A DNA stretch of 64,000 nt from an uncultured Peptoniphilaceae bacterium (GCA_943912255.1 CALTTP010000001.1:271852-335851); one strand, 5' to 3'; positions 36,886 through 46,623 are shown, counted from the first letter of the stretch. Program-made: numbers and translations. Notes: generated by a model from the letters alone, not told the origin.

Positions 36886-38922
36886 ATGCAAATTTTTATT
36901 GCAGAAAATTCGGGATTTTGTTTTGGGGTTAAAAGAGCTATAGAAAATTCCGAAAAAGTACTAGAGTCTGGAATAAAAACAATTACAACAGGTGATATAA
37001 TCCACAACCATCAAGAAGTCAACCGACTTAGAGATATGGGGTTGGTCATTGATTCAAATCCTAAGGAGGTTCAAGAGGATACTAATTTGATTATAAGGGC
37101 CCATGGGGAGTCCTTAAACAAAAGAAAAGAGTATAATAGATTAGGTTACAATGTTGTAGATTGTACATGTCCAGTGCTCTTGAATATTTATAAGCAAATT
37201 CAAAAGGCAGAAGAGGATGGATATACTATTGTAATAATTGGGAATAAAGATCATCCTGAAATTATAGCTATGGCGGGACATTTAAAAAACAGACCTATAA
37301 TAGTTAATTCAAAAGAAGAAGCTAAAGAAATAAAAAACTTAAAAAATTTATTTGTGGTTTCTCAAACTACAAATATTCACGAGAAATTTTTTGAATTATC
37401 TGATATAATAAAGGGTAGCAATACTAATGTATTGATAAAAAACACGATATGCAATGCAACAAAGAATAGACAACAGGCGACTATTGAACTTGCAAAAAAA
37501 GTTGACGCAATGGTCGTTATAGGAGGAAGAACAAGTTCAAATACTAACAAGCTCTTTGAATTGTCCAAAAAGCATTGTAAAAATACATTTATGATTGAGA
37601 CCATAGATGATTTATCTTTACAAGAGGTATGTAAATATAATAGAATAGGAATTACGGCAGGTGCGTCCACACCTGCTTGGATAATTGAGGAGGTTGTTCA
37701 AGTAATGGATAATTACAGCAAAGATGAGTTTATGGAACAAGTAGAGGGTAGTATTACTAAGATATACCCAAAAGATGTGGTTAAAGGTAGCGTTATTTAC
37801 GTTACTGATTCTGAAGTTATGGTAAATATTGGTTACACTTCAGACGGAATTATTAAGCAAGATGAGCTTTCAACAGATCCAGATGTTAAGCCAAGAGATC
37901 TTTTTACAGAAGGTCAAGAAGTTGAAGTATATGTTATAAAATTAGATGATGGTGAAGGAAATGTTGTTCTTTCTACTAGAAGAGTTGAAGGCTTAAAAAA
38001 TTGGAGAAAGCTTGTAGAGATATCTGAAAATGATGGTACAGTTGAAGCTACAATTACTAAGGAAGTAAAGGGTGGTCTATTGGCAACTGTATTTGATATC
38101 AACGCATTTATTCCAGGATCTCAAGTTGCTACTACTTATGTTAAGGACTTATCTCCTTATGTTGGGCAAACTTTAGAATGTAAAATTATTAACGTAGATG
38201 AAAAGAAGAGAAGATTGGTTTTATCTAGAAGAGCTGTGGAAGAAGAAGAACTTCAAAAGCAAATAGATAAGGCTTGGGAAAACATCGAAGTTGGTAAGGT
38301 AATAGAAGGTAGAGTTGAAAGATTAACTGATTTTGGAGCTTTTGTCGACATAGGAGGAGTAGATGGATTAATTCACATCTCTGATATTTCTTGGAAGAGA
38401 ATTCAACATCCATCTGATGTTCTTAAAGTTGGCGATGAGATAGAAGTAAAGATTTTAAGGGCTAACAAAGAAAGAAATAGAATTTCTCTAGGTTTAAAAC
38501 AATTGACTAAGAAGCCTTTCGAAGAGTTTATGGAAAATAATAAAGAAGGGGATATAGTCAAAGGAGAAGTAGTAAATCTATTAGATTTTGGTGCTTTTGT
38601 TAGACTTAAAGAAGGTGTAGAAGGTTTAGTTCACGTTTCACAAATAAGTTATGAACATGTGGAAAAACCATCTGATGAATTGAATATTGGTGATGAAATA
38701 GAAGTTAAGATTCTTGAAATTAGCCCTGATACAAAGAGAATAGCTTTGAGTATTAAGGAAACTAAAGAAAAACCAGAATCTAAACCAAGACCAGAACCAA
38801 AGAAAGTTCAAAAACCTAAACAAGAAAAAGCTCCTGAATATGAAAATCAAGAATTAGAGCATAACCTTGGTGATTTGATAGCTGCAAAGCTTGATGAAAA
38901 CTCAGAAGAGGGTGAAGAATAA
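36886..38922 (+). CDS. ispH: Fused IspH (HMBPP reductase) and S1 RNA-binding protein
   Basis: The 678-residue protein has two parts. Residues about 1-275 are IspH: GFCFGVKRAI, IHNHQEVNRL, VDCTCPVL, SQTT, NTICNATKNRQ and GASTPAWIIEEV. The three iron-sulfur cysteines are visible, and it makes IPP and DMAPP. Residues about 285-640 hold four S1 domains (for example GVIEGRVERLTDFGAFVDIG-type and GAFVRLKEGVEGLVHVSQI), followed by a charged Lys/Pro/Glu-rich tail. The fusion is known in clostridia. Start ATG 36886 follows GAGGAG. An AGGAGG at 37688-37693 and in-frame ATG 37705 lie exactly at the junction, so a separate S1 product is possible. Confidence 0.95.
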   Translation: MQIFIAENSGFCFGVKRAIENSEKVLESGIKTITTGDIIHNHQEVNRLRDMGLVIDSNPKEVQEDTNLIIRAHGESLNKRKEYNRLGYNVVDCTCPVLLNIYKQIQKAEEDGYTIVIIGNKDHPEIIAMAGHLKNRPIIVNSKEEAKEIKNLKNLFVVSQTTNIHEKFFELSDIIKGSNTNVLIKNTICNATKNRQQATIELAKKVDAMVVIGGRTSSNTNKLFELSKKHCKNTFMIETIDDLSLQEVCKYNRIGITAGASTPAWIIEEVVQVMDNYSKDEFMEQVEGSITKIYPKDVVKGSVIYVTDSEVMVNIGYTSDGIIKQDELSTDPDVKPRDLFTEGQEVEVYVIKLDDGEGNVVLSTRRVEGLKNWRKLVEISENDGTVEATITKEVKGGLLATVFDINAFIPGSQVATTYVKDLSPYVGQTLECKIINVDEKKRRLVLSRRAVEEEELQKQIDKAWENIEVGKVIEGRVERLTDFGAFVDIGGVDGLIHISDISWKRIQHPSDVLKVGDEIEVKILRANKERNRISLGLKQLTKKPFEEFMENNKEGDIVKGEVVNLLDFGAFVRLKEGVEGLVHVSQISYEHVEKPSDELNIGDEIEVKILEISPDTKRIALSIKETKEKPESKPRPEPKKVQKPKQEKAPEYENQELEHNLGDLIAAKLDENSEEGEE

Positions 38923-38925
38923 ATT

Positions 38926-38956
38926 AATTGGACATTCAAAATTTGAGTGTTGGATT
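38926..38956 (+). repeat. Dispersed intergenic hairpin, copy 4 (ispH-rpsA to dgt)
   Basis: GACATTCA (38931-38938) pairs with TGAGTGTT (38944-38951) across a 5-base loop, with AATT/GGATT arms outside. Relative to the other copies, a G-C pair is replaced by A-T, and one pair becomes a wobble. It starts 4 bases after the stop and is followed by a separate true terminator. Confidence 0.65.
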
Positions 38957-38961
38957 ATTAC

Positions 38962-38993
38962 AAAAAAAGGTAGAGTTTACTCTATCTTTTTTT
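38962..38993 (+). terminator. Intrinsic terminator after ispH-rpsA
   Basis: AAAGGTAGAG pairs with CTCTATCTTT around a TTTA loop (38976-38979), and a T run follows. It lies 6 bases beyond the dispersed hairpin at 38926. Confidence 0.9.
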
Positions 38994-39067
38994 ATTAATA
39001 GCTTTGGGGAAAAGATAGGGAAAATGGGTATCTATGTTCATAGCGATGCCATTTTAGAGAGGTTGTT

Positions 39068-40090
39068 ATGAATACAAGAAAGATACAAGAGGAATTTGAA
39101 ATTGAACATCTGTCCCCGTTTGCTTCTAAGAGCAAATTTGCAAAAAGGGAAATTGAAGAAACTAAGGATAATTTTCGTACATCTTATCAACGGGATAGGG
39201 ATAGAATCATTCATTCAAAGTCATTTAGAAGGCTAAAACATAAAACCCAAGTCTATATTTCTCCAGAAAAGGACCATTATAGGACTAGGTTAACCCACAC
39301 CTTAGAAGTGGCCCAGATTGCCAGAACCATTTCCAGAGCTTTAGGATTAAATGAGGATTTGACTGAGGCTATTGCCCTAGGTCATGATTTAGGCCATACC
39401 CCCTTTGGACATATGGGAGAGGATGCCCTTAGTCTGTTAAACCCCAAGGGTTTTAAACACTATGAGCAGTCTGCAAGAATAGTTGAATTTTTGGAGATTA
39501 GAAGGGGTAGTCCTGGACTAAATTTGACTAGAGAAGTAGTAGATGGGATTAAAAATCATACTGGGGATAATCAGGCTAGTACTTTAGAAGGAAAGGTAAT
39601 TAAATTTGCTGACAGAATAGCTTATATAAATCATGATATTGACGACTCTATAAGAGCAGGGATTCTGTCAGAAGATGACCTTCCTAAAAATATAAGGGAA
39701 GAGTTTGGAAATTCTCCTTCAGAGAGAATTAATTCCATGGTTGTCAATGTAATAAATTCCAGTGCAGACTTAAATGATATTAAAATGGGAAAAAGAGAGT
39801 ATGAGTTAATGCTGGAGCTAAGAAGTTTTATGTTTAATGCAGTCTATTTTAATCCAGTGGTCAAAGCTGATGAGGACAAGGCTAAAGAGCTTATTGAAAG
39901 ATTGTACTCGTATTATTTAAAGAACTTTGATAGGTTACCTACTGAACATTTACAAATCTATAGGATTTCACAAAAGCTTAAAGACTCGTCAAAGGAGGAT
40001 ATTGTCACTGATTATATTGCAGGAATGACGGATACTTTTGCCATTCAGGAATATAAGGAGATTTTTATTCCTAAACAATGGCATATTTAA
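39068..40090 (+). CDS. dgt: dGTP triphosphohydrolase-like HD protein
   Basis: The 340-residue protein has the HD-domain metal motif: RLTHTLEVAQIARTISRAL followed by GHDLGHTPFGHMGE near residue 105, and later FADRIAYINHDIDD. The N-terminal SKSFRRLKHKTQVY pattern is typical of the Dgt-like family. It removes triphosphate from deoxynucleoside triphosphates. The dgt-dnaG-rpoD order is common in Firmicutes. GAGAGG precedes the ATG. dnaG follows 15 bases later. Confidence 0.93.
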   Translation: MNTRKIQEEFEIEHLSPFASKSKFAKREIEETKDNFRTSYQRDRDRIIHSKSFRRLKHKTQVYISPEKDHYRTRLTHTLEVAQIARTISRALGLNEDLTEAIALGHDLGHTPFGHMGEDALSLLNPKGFKHYEQSARIVEFLEIRRGSPGLNLTREVVDGIKNHTGDNQASTLEGKVIKFADRIAYINHDIDDSIRAGILSEDDLPKNIREEFGNSPSERINSMVVNVINSSADLNDIKMGKREYELMLELRSFMFNAVYFNPVVKADEDKAKELIERLYSYYLKNFDRLPTEHLQIYRISQKLKDSSKEDIVTDYIAGMTDTFAIQEYKEIFIPKQWHI

Positions 40091-40105
40091 TATAGTGGAG
40101 GAAAG

Positions 40106-41881
40106 ATGGCATATATACCTGAAGATAAAATTCAAGAAATAAAAGACCAATTAGATATTGTCAATATTATATCTGACTATGTAGAGTTGAAGCCTTCAGG
40201 ACAAAATTTTGTAGGTTTATGCCCTTTTCATAATGAAAAGACCCCTTCCTTTACCGTTTCCAAATCCAAGGGTATTTTTCATTGTTTTGGTTGTGGAGAA
40301 GGAGGAGATGCAATCTCCTTCATTATGAAAAAGGAAAATCTAAATTATATTGAAGCAATTCAATTTTTAGCGGATAAATTAGGTATTTTTATAGAGACGG
40401 GAAATGTTGATAAAGAACTATATGAACATAGAAAAAAGTTATATAGAATTAACGAAGAAGCTAAGTATTATTTTTTTCAACAGCTTCTTACTTTTCAAAA
40501 ACCTAAAGAATATTTGATACAAAGAGGGTTAAAAAAATCCGTAGTCAATAAATTTATGTTAGGCTATGCACCTGATGGATTCAATAATTTACTAAATTAT
40601 TTTAAGAGCAAAAATGTAAAGACAGATGATCTTCTGGAATTGGGTTTAATCAAGAAATCCAAGAACAATAGATTGTATGATGCTTATAGAAATAGGTTGA
40701 TTTTTCCCATTTTAAACACAAGAAAAGAAGTAATAGGTTTTGGTGGAAGAACCTTAGTAGACGATAGAGCTAAATATATAAATTCTCCGGAGAGCATAGT
40801 TTATCATAAATCCAGGAACCTTTATGGAGTGGGAAATTTTAATAGCATTTCAAAAAAAGACAAAGTTGTTTTAGTGGAAGGCTATATAGATGTTATTTCC
40901 ATGTTCAACTATGGTATTGATTATTGCGTGGCTTCCCTTGGAACGGCTTTGACCAAAGAGCAAGCTAAACTAATAAAAAGATATACAAAAAATGTATATA
41001 TATGTTACGATGGAGATTCTGCTGGTAGAGCAGCAACGGAACGGGGGATTGAAATTTTCAAAGAAATAGGGGTTTATCCTAATATTGTTCAATTGCCCGA
41101 CGAGTTGGATCCAGATGATTATATTAAAGAATATGGAAAAGATTCCTTTGAAAAATTACTTGAAAATTCTTTAAACCCAGTTTTATATGACTATAACAAG
41201 TTACTTACAGAGCATGATTTAAACGATATAGATGAAAAGACTGTTTTTTTAGAAGAATTGGTTAAACTTTTAAGCGGTTTAGACAACGACTTAATTAGGG
41301 ATGAATATTTAAACAGATTTTCTAAAGATTTGAAAATAGATCCAGAAAGTTTAAAAAATGAAATCAATAAAACCAAGGTAAGTAAGAAAGTACCTTTAAA
41401 ACAGACTCCTGTAATTAAAAAGATAAATAGATCTTATAAGTTTATTTTTTTAGAAAGCTTAAGGTACTATATCTTTAATGAGGATTTGGAATTAAGGAAG
41501 TCGATTTTAGAATCCATAAGTTTTATGGAGGAGGAAACGAAGTACTTCATACCTACAATAGTCTTTATAGAGGACAATGAAATTGGTTTTGATACGACTT
41601 TAAAGGATTTGTCGGAAATTGAAGGGGAAGAAAACACAAAAAAGATAATTCAGTATACTTTAAATACAAAAAATCGGTCTTATTATGTAAATGAATACAA
41701 TGTTAAAAGATTTTTAGAATCTCTAGAAAGACATATTTTGACATTAAAAAGGGATAAACTTAAGGAAAGATTGGTTCTTTTACAGGAAAATGATGAATTA
41801 ACTAAAGATTTAAAAACTGCATATGCAGAAATAGCAAGGGATATATTTGAAATAGATTCACGTCTAAAAAATATCCGATAA
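40106..41881 (+). CDS. dnaG: DNA primase
   Basis: The 591-residue primase has an N-terminal zinc-binding domain (CPFHNEKTPSFTVSKSKGIFHCFGCG near residue 39, with the CHCC ligands visible) and the catalytic core (GFGGRTLVDD, VEGYIDVISM). A TOPRIM site, CYDGDSAGRAATERG, lies near residue 290, followed by a helicase-interacting C-terminal region. It makes RNA primers at the replication fork. GGAGG precedes the ATG. It forms the dgt-dnaG-rpoD unit. Confidence 0.97.
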   Translation: MAYIPEDKIQEIKDQLDIVNIISDYVELKPSGQNFVGLCPFHNEKTPSFTVSKSKGIFHCFGCGEGGDAISFIMKKENLNYIEAIQFLADKLGIFIETGNVDKELYEHRKKLYRINEEAKYYFFQQLLTFQKPKEYLIQRGLKKSVVNKFMLGYAPDGFNNLLNYFKSKNVKTDDLLELGLIKKSKNNRLYDAYRNRLIFPILNTRKEVIGFGGRTLVDDRAKYINSPESIVYHKSRNLYGVGNFNSISKKDKVVLVEGYIDVISMFNYGIDYCVASLGTALTKEQAKLIKRYTKNVYICYDGDSAGRAATERGIEIFKEIGVYPNIVQLPDELDPDDYIKEYGKDSFEKLLENSLNPVLYDYNKLLTEHDLNDIDEKTVFLEELVKLLSGLDNDLIRDEYLNRFSKDLKIDPESLKNEINKTKVSKKVPLKQTPVIKKINRSYKFIFLESLRYYIFNEDLELRKSILESISFMEEETKYFIPTIVFIEDNEIGFDTTLKDLSEIEGEENTKKIIQYTLNTKNRSYYVNEYNVKRFLESLERHILTLKRDKLKERLVLLQENDELTKDLKTAYAEIARDIFEIDSRLKNIR

Positions 41882-41893
41882 GGGGAGGGTAAT

Positions 41894-43069
41894 GTGAAAA
41901 ATACTAAACCAACTGATAGTTTCGATGATATCAATGACGATTTTAAAAAAGATATTTTAGAAGAACTTATTTCTATAGCTTCCAATAACGATGGAATGAT
42001 AGAATACAAAAAATTCACTGAACTAGATGGTTTTTCAGAACTCACAGAAGAAGATATAGAAGAAATTGAAGAACTTCTTGAAAAAGAAAATATTGAGCTA
42101 TTAAAAGAAGACGATATGGAAAGAGAAAATACTTCTGATGATGAAGAAAAAGATGATCTAGATGATGATGAAGAAGAGGAGGACGAAAAAAAACATCCCC
42201 TGGATAAAGTTGAAAACTTAGCTTCTGATATGAAGGGTATATCTGTAGATGATCCAGTAAAGATGTACCTTAAAGAGATAGGAAAAATTCCTCTTTTAAC
42301 TGCTGATGAGGAAGTGGATTTAGCTAAGAGAATGGAAGCTGGAGAGATTTACGCTAAAAGAAGGCTTGCAGAAACAAATCTACGTCTAGTTGTAAGTATT
42401 GCAAAAAGATATGTAGGTAGAGGTATGCAATTTTTGGATTTAATTCAGGAAGGTAATTTGGGTTTGATGAAGGCAGTTGAAAAATTCGATTATACTCGTG
42501 GGTTTAAGTTTTCAACTTATGCCACTTGGTGGATTCGCCAAGCCATAACTAGAGCAATAGCCGACCAAGCTAGAACCATTAGAATTCCAGTGCATATGGT
42601 TGAAACTATAAATAAATTGGTTAGAATCGAGAGACAATTGATTCAAGAGTTAGGTAGGGATCCTACTAATGAAGAAATTGCAAAGGAAATGGGAATTGAT
42701 GTTGAAAAGGTAAGAGAAGTAAGAAAAATTGCCCAAGAACCCGTTTCTTTAGAAACTCCTATAGGAGAGGAAGAAGATAGTCATCTTGGAGATTTTATAG
42801 AGGATGAAACTGCTGTAGCACCGGATGAAGCAGCAAATTTCACAATGTTAAGAGAACAATTAGATGATATTTTATCAACATTAAATGATAGAGAGAGAAA
42901 GGTCCTTGAGCTTAGATTTGGGTTGACAGATGGCACTCCTAGGACATTAGAGGAAGTTGGTAAGGAATTTAATGTGACAAGGGAGAGAATTCGTCAAATT
43001 GAAGCTAAGGCCCTAAGAAAATTGAAACATCCAAGTCGAAGTCAAAAGTTAAGGGATTTTTTGGAGTAG
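41894..43069 (+). CDS. rpoD: Primary sigma factor SigA (RpoD)
   Basis: The 391-residue protein starts at GTG 41894 behind GGGGAGGG. It has a short region 1.1, then a very acidic linker of Asp/Glu runs (about residues 75-100). Region 1.2 ([11 protein letters not shown]), region 2 ([34 protein letters not shown]) and region 4 with its HTH ([27 protein letters not shown]) follow. It directs transcription from TTGACA/TATAAT promoters such as those seen in this window. It is the principal sigma factor, given its full region 1-4 set and its position next to dnaG. Confidence 0.97.
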   Translation: MKNTKPTDSFDDINDDFKKDILEELISIASNNDGMIEYKKFTELDGFSELTEEDIEEIEELLEKENIELLKEDDMERENTSDDEEKDDLDDDEEEEDEKKHPLDKVENLASDMKGISVDDPVKMYLKEIGKIPLLTADEEVDLAKRMEAGEIYAKRRLAETNLRLVVSIAKRYVGRGMQFLDLIQEGNLGLMKAVEKFDYTRGFKFSTYATWWIRQAITRAIADQARTIRIPVHMVETINKLVRIERQLIQELGRDPTNEEIAKEMGIDVEKVREVRKIAQEPVSLETPIGEEEDSHLGDFIEDETAVAPDEAANFTMLREQLDDILSTLNDRERKVLELRFGLTDGTPRTLEEVGKEFNVTRERIRQIEAKALRKLKHPSRSQKLRDFLE

Positions 43070-43071
43070 TT

Positions 43072-43779
43072 ATGTCTCAAGATAGATTGCAAAAAATTGT
43101 GGATTTTGTAGAGAATAATTCAATAGTTGCAGATATTGGAACTGATCATGGATTGGTTCCAATATATTTATCTAAGCACCATATATCTAAAAAAATAATA
43201 GGGATAGATATAAGTGAAAAGTCTCTATACAAACTTCAGTCTAAAATAGAAAATAATTATGAATATGACAATATTGAAACATGTGTTTCCGATGGTCTTA
43301 AAGCATTGAAACCCTTTGAGGTGGATACAATAATAATATCTGGTATGGGAGGATTGCTGATTTCAAAGATCATTTCAGAGAGTATGGAAATTGCAAAATC
43401 TGCAAATAAATTGATTCTACAAGGAAATAATAATCTAGAATATTTAAGAAAGTTCCTACATGATAATGGCTTTGTAATAAATGGTGAATCGGATATCTTC
43501 GAAAAGGAAAAATACTATCAAATATTAGATATTTGCTGTGGACTAGAAAAATACGATAATGACCTATACTATGAATTTGGAAAGATTCTCATACAAAAAG
43601 GGTCTCAAAATCTTGAAAAATATTTAAGAACTATCATTGAAAAAATTGATCTTATTATAGATGATATAAAAACCTTAAGTCATAGTGAATCCCTTGAAAA
43701 GGTTAGGGTATTGAGAAAAAGGAAAGATGATTTATTAAAAGTGGTGGATGAGATTGAAGATAATAGACGTAATAAATAA
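43072..43779 (+). CDS. trmK: tRNA (adenine-22-N1)-methyltransferase TrmK
   Basis: The 235-residue protein has SAM motif I VADIGTDHGLVPIYL near residue 18, the motif IIISGMGGLLISKII and LILQGNNNLEYLRKFL, all typical of TrmK. A C-terminal coiled region follows. It methylates N1 of A22 in bacterial tRNAs. It starts 2 bases after rpoD and overlaps the Nif3-family gene by 32 bases, the usual Firmicutes arrangement. Confidence 0.95.
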   Translation: MSQDRLQKIVDFVENNSIVADIGTDHGLVPIYLSKHHISKKIIGIDISEKSLYKLQSKIENNYEYDNIETCVSDGLKALKPFEVDTIIISGMGGLLISKIISESMEIAKSANKLILQGNNNLEYLRKFLHDNGFVINGESDIFEKEKYYQILDICCGLEKYDNDLYYEFGKILIQKGSQNLEKYLRTIIEKIDLIIDDIKTLSHSESLEKVRVLRKRKDDLLKVVDEIEDNRRNK

Positions 43780-44530
43780 ATTTGAAGAGGACTGCCCTTT
43801 AGATTTACAGGAAGAATGGGATAATTCTGGAATGCAAGTGGATTTTTCAAAAGAAGATTTTAAAGGACTTGTACTAGGTCTGGATTTATCTATGGAATTA
43901 GTTGATTTTACACTTGAAAAAAATTGCAATTTTATATTTTTGCATCATCCATTTTTCTTTGAAGATATAAAATCTTTGGATTTTAATACTTTAAGAGGTA
44001 AAATCCTTGAGAAGATTATTAAAAATAAAATCACTGTTTATTCAGCCCATACCAATTTTGACAAAGTTAGTTTTGGAGTGTCTGATATCTTATCTAAACA
44101 AATCCAATTAAAAGAAATTGAAACTTTTATAAACTCAGATGATATGGGAAATGGCTTAGGAAAAATGGGCTTAGTCGAAAAGCAGACTCTATTAGAAATA
44201 GGGGAGAAAATAAAATATCTACTGAATTTACCATCAATCATAAGCTATGGAGATTTGGATAAATCTATTTATAGAGTAGCAGTAATAGGAGGAAGTGGAT
44301 CTTTTGCAATTGAGAAGGCTATAGAATTAGATATGGACTTGTTGATTACTGGAGATATCAAATATCACAATGGACAAAAGGCTGTGGAAAATGACTTGGC
44401 TATTTTGGATATAGGACATTATGATTCGGAAGTGGGGTCCTTGGATTTTCTATTAAAGTATTTTGCAAATTTCCTAGAAGAGCCTATATACACTTATAAA
44501 TTTGACAGCACAAGGCGCAAAATTATATAA
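43748..44530 (+). CDS. Nif3-family dinuclear metal-centre protein
   Basis: The 260-residue protein has the Nif3 metal-binding patterns EEWDNSGMQVDF, LHHPFFF, YSAHTNFD and the C-terminal DIGHYDSEVGSLD. The family is called GTP cyclohydrolase I type 2 in many databases, but the real reaction is uncertain. It lacks the central PII/CutA-like insertion of Bacillus YqfO, as the length shows. ATG 43748 lies inside trmK; a TTG at 43754 is an alternative start. It is the last gene before rnpB. Confidence 0.9.
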   Translation: MRLKIIDVINKFEEDCPLDLQEEWDNSGMQVDFSKEDFKGLVLGLDLSMELVDFTLEKNCNFIFLHHPFFFEDIKSLDFNTLRGKILEKIIKNKITVYSAHTNFDKVSFGVSDILSKQIQLKEIETFINSDDMGNGLGKMGLVEKQTLLEIGEKIKYLLNLPSIISYGDLDKSIYRVAVIGGSGSFAIEKAIELDMDLLITGDIKYHNGQKAVENDLAILDIGHYDSEVGSLDFLLKYFANFLEEPIYTYKFDSTRRKII

Positions 44531-44605
44531 TATTATTATCGTTTTTAGAGCATAGATAAAAAATACAGTCGTACTTTTACGGCTTAAGAATATTTTTAAT
44601 AAATT

Positions 44606-44930
44606 ATGAGCAGAAGAGATAATCGCGTGAAATAACGAGGAAAGTCCGTGCTCCATAGAGCAGGATGCTGGATAACGTCCAGTGGGGGCGACCCTAAGGA
44701 TAGTGCAACAGAGAGATACCGCCAGTTTAACTGGTAAGGGTGGAAAGGTGAGGTAAGAGCTCACCAGCGCTTAGGCGACTAAGTGGCTATGTAAACCCCA
44801 TTCGGTGCAAGATCAAGAGGATTTGATGTGGCTGCTCGTCACACCGTAGGTAGATCGCTTGAACTCAAGGGTAACTTTGAGACTAGACAGATGATTATCA
44901 AATACAGAACACGGCTTATTTTCTGGTCAT
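44606..44930 (+). ncRNA. rnpB: RNase P RNA
   Basis: The roughly 325-base RNA has the universal conserved blocks GAGGAAAGTCCGTGCTCC (from 44637) and ACAGAACACGGCTTA near 44904, with GTAAACCCC and GGTAGATCGC-type elements between. The 5' end ATGAGCAGAA (44606-44615) pairs with TTCTGGTCAT (44921-44930) to form helix P1. It is the catalytic RNA that matures tRNA 5' ends. No clear promoter is visible in the 75 bases after the Nif3 gene, so it may start nearby or be read through. The ends are set by the P1 pairing. Confidence 0.95.
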
Positions 44931-45035
44931 ATAATTATTTTAAGAATAGGATGCTTTAATATAATGTAACTTGAAATTTAGATTTTTAGGCTATGATTTC
45001 ATAGGATTAAAAGCCTACTTTATTCAAGAATATTT

Positions 45036-45068
45036 AAAGGGGAGTTCTCATATGAGAACTCCCCTTTT
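45036..45068. terminator. Bidirectional terminator between rnpB and the M18 gene
   Basis: AAAGGGGAGTTCTCAT (45036-45051) is followed at once by its perfect reverse complement (45052-45067). A T run follows on the + strand, and T-rich sequence follows on the - strand. It serves the converging rnpB and aminopeptidase transcripts. The 105 bases between the rnpB end and this hairpin hold no gene that I can support. Confidence 0.9.
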
Positions 45069-45076
45069 GTAAATTT

Positions 45077-46360
45077 TTATTTTTCAAAGAATTTCTTTAG
45101 TAAAGTAAATAAATATTCCTGATCATTACAACCGCCTAATTCTCTAATGGAATGCATTCCTAAAATAGGACAGCCTATGTCTACGGATTCTATATTTAAA
45201 TGGGAACTGTTAATAGGTCCAATAGTTGAACCTCCTGGCATATCAGATCGATTTACAAAGTATTGACAAGGTATATTATTCTCTTTGCAAATTTGTTTTA
45301 TATATCCTGAAGATATACTATCAGAGGTATAACTCATTCTAGCAGAGGACTTTATAGCAGGCCCTTGGTTTATGATTGGATAATTTGTCAAATCATTTTT
45401 TTCCACATAGTTTGGATGAAGAGCATGGGCTTGATCTGCGGAAATTATAAAGGATTTATCAATGGCAATATCAAAGTCTTGGAAATCTCCTCCTAAGGCA
45501 AAGACAATTCTAGTAAGACTGTCTCTTAAGAAAGGAGAATCTGCCCCTTCTTTTGTCATAGATCCAATTTCCTCATGGTTTGAAATTAGAACCATATTGA
45601 TTGAAGAATTAGGCTTGGACTCAATTAAACTATCTAATGAAGCATAGGCCATTCCTAAATTATCTATTTTACCAATAGAATAAAACTCTTCATCAATTCC
45701 TAAATATTTACCTGGTTCTGTATCATATAAGAATAGATCAAAGTCTAAAATTTCATTTTTGTCTATTTCTAAAGTATCTGCTATAAGATTTATTAGAAGA
45801 TCTTCCTTTTCTAACTCTTCTTTAACTAGTCCCATAATTGGCAATGTATCCTTTTGAGGGTTGTAGGAATACCCTTTATTGATATCGCGATTCATATGAA
45901 TTGCAAGATTTGGGATGGTAATTAGAGGTTTTTTAAAGTCCACTAACCTACTTTCAATTGTTCCTTGTGAATTAATAGAAATTCTTCCTGCAATTGAAAG
46001 GGCTCTATCAAACCAAGTACTTAAAATAGGACCTCCATAGACTTCAGTATTCAACTTTATATATTTTTCTTTTTCAATAATAACAGGATTAGGCTTAATT
46101 TTAAAAGTAGGGGAATCGCTATGGGATCCTACTATATTAAAATATTTAAATTTAGATAAATCTCCTGTGGTAAAAGCGATTAATGCCGAGTCTCCAATGG
46201 AAATAAAATACTTACTATTATTTTCAATATTCCATCTTTCAGAGCGTTTTAATTCCTTAAAACCGTTTTTTGACAATAAGTTTATAGAATTTTCATTTAC
46301 ATGGTAAACTGAAGGACTTTTATTTATAAAATCCATAAGTCCATCTACATATTTATTCAT
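45077..46360 (-). CDS. M18-family aspartyl aminopeptidase
   Basis: The 427-residue protein has the M18 di-zinc patterns GSHSDSPTFKIKPNP near residue 79, YGGPILSTWFDR, KIDNLGMAYASLDSL, SNHEEIGSMTKEGADSPF and QAHALHPNY, and a C-terminal MPGGSTIGP. It removes acidic N-terminal residues from peptides in the cytoplasm. TGAGGTGAT lies 4 bases before the ATG. It is alone on the - strand and divergent from the FMN riboswitch-ribU unit, with which it shares a 37-bp promoter space. Confidence 0.93.
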   Translation of the reverse strand: MNKYVDGLMDFINKSPSVYHVNENSINLLSKNGFKELKRSERWNIENNSKYFISIGDSALIAFTTGDLSKFKYFNIVGSHSDSPTFKIKPNPVIIEKEKYIKLNTEVYGGPILSTWFDRALSIAGRISINSQGTIESRLVDFKKPLITIPNLAIHMNRDINKGYSYNPQKDTLPIMGLVKEELEKEDLLINLIADTLEIDKNEILDFDLFLYDTEPGKYLGIDEEFYSIGKIDNLGMAYASLDSLIESKPNSSINMVLISNHEEIGSMTKEGADSPFLRDSLTRIVFALGGDFQDFDIAIDKSFIISADQAHALHPNYVEKNDLTNYPIINQGPAIKSSARMSYTSDSISSGYIKQICKENNIPCQYFVNRSDMPGGSTIGPINSSHLNIESVDIGCPILGMHSIRELGGCNDQEYLFTLLKKFFEK

Positions 46361-46396
46361 GTCATCACCTCATGTATATTGTATCATTAATTCAAA

Positions 46397-46425
46397 TTTA
46401 CGTTTTGATATTTTTATGGTATAAT
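46397..46425 (+). promoter_or_regulatory. Promoter of the FMN riboswitch-ribU unit
   Basis: TTTACG (46397-46402) and perfect TATAAT (46420-46425) are spaced by 17 bp. Transcription is predicted to begin at about 46432, exactly where the riboswitch aptamer begins. Confidence 0.65.
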
Positions 46426-46431
46426 TATAAT

Positions 46432-46582
46432 ATCTTCAGGGCGAGGTGAAATTCCTCACCGGTGGTTAAAGTCCACGAACCCATTGGGTTGATTTGGTGA
46501 AATTCCAAAACCGACAGTAAAGTCTGGATGAAAGAAGAATTAATTTTTTATATTTAGCCCCGAAGGAATAAGGGGCTTTTTT
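46432..46582 (+). promoter_or_regulatory. FMN riboswitch (RFN element) with terminator
   Basis: The aptamer begins ATCTTCAGGGCGAGGTG and carries the conserved segments ATTCCTCACCGGTGG, AGTCCACGAACCC, CCGACAGTAAAGTCTGGATG and AAAGAAGA, ending near 46540. A terminator hairpin follows (AGCCCC 46556-46561 with GGGGCT 46572-46577, then seven T). FMN binding should stop transcription of ribU. Confidence 0.97.
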
Positions 46583-46623
46583 GAATTGTCAATTATGCAC
46601 CCAAGTCGCTGGGTGATCAATTC
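46583..46623 (+). repeat. Dispersed intergenic hairpin, copy 5 (riboswitch-ribU)
   Basis: GAATTG (46583-46588) pairs with CAATTC (46618-46623). The inner stem CACCCA (46598-46603) pairs with TGGGTG (46610-46615). It starts directly after the riboswitch terminator and lies before the ribU ribosome binding site. It is the most divergent of the six copies, with a T-A pair changed to C-G. Confidence 0.55.

Noticed and set aside
38962..38993. Hairpin after ispH-rpsA as another copy of the dispersed element
   Set aside because: Its stem sequence does not fit the family pattern, and it has A and T runs on either side, which makes it an ordinary terminator.
44474..44764. A 96-residue open frame on the - strand
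   Set aside because: It runs antisense to the conserved 5' half of the RNase P RNA and has no family features.
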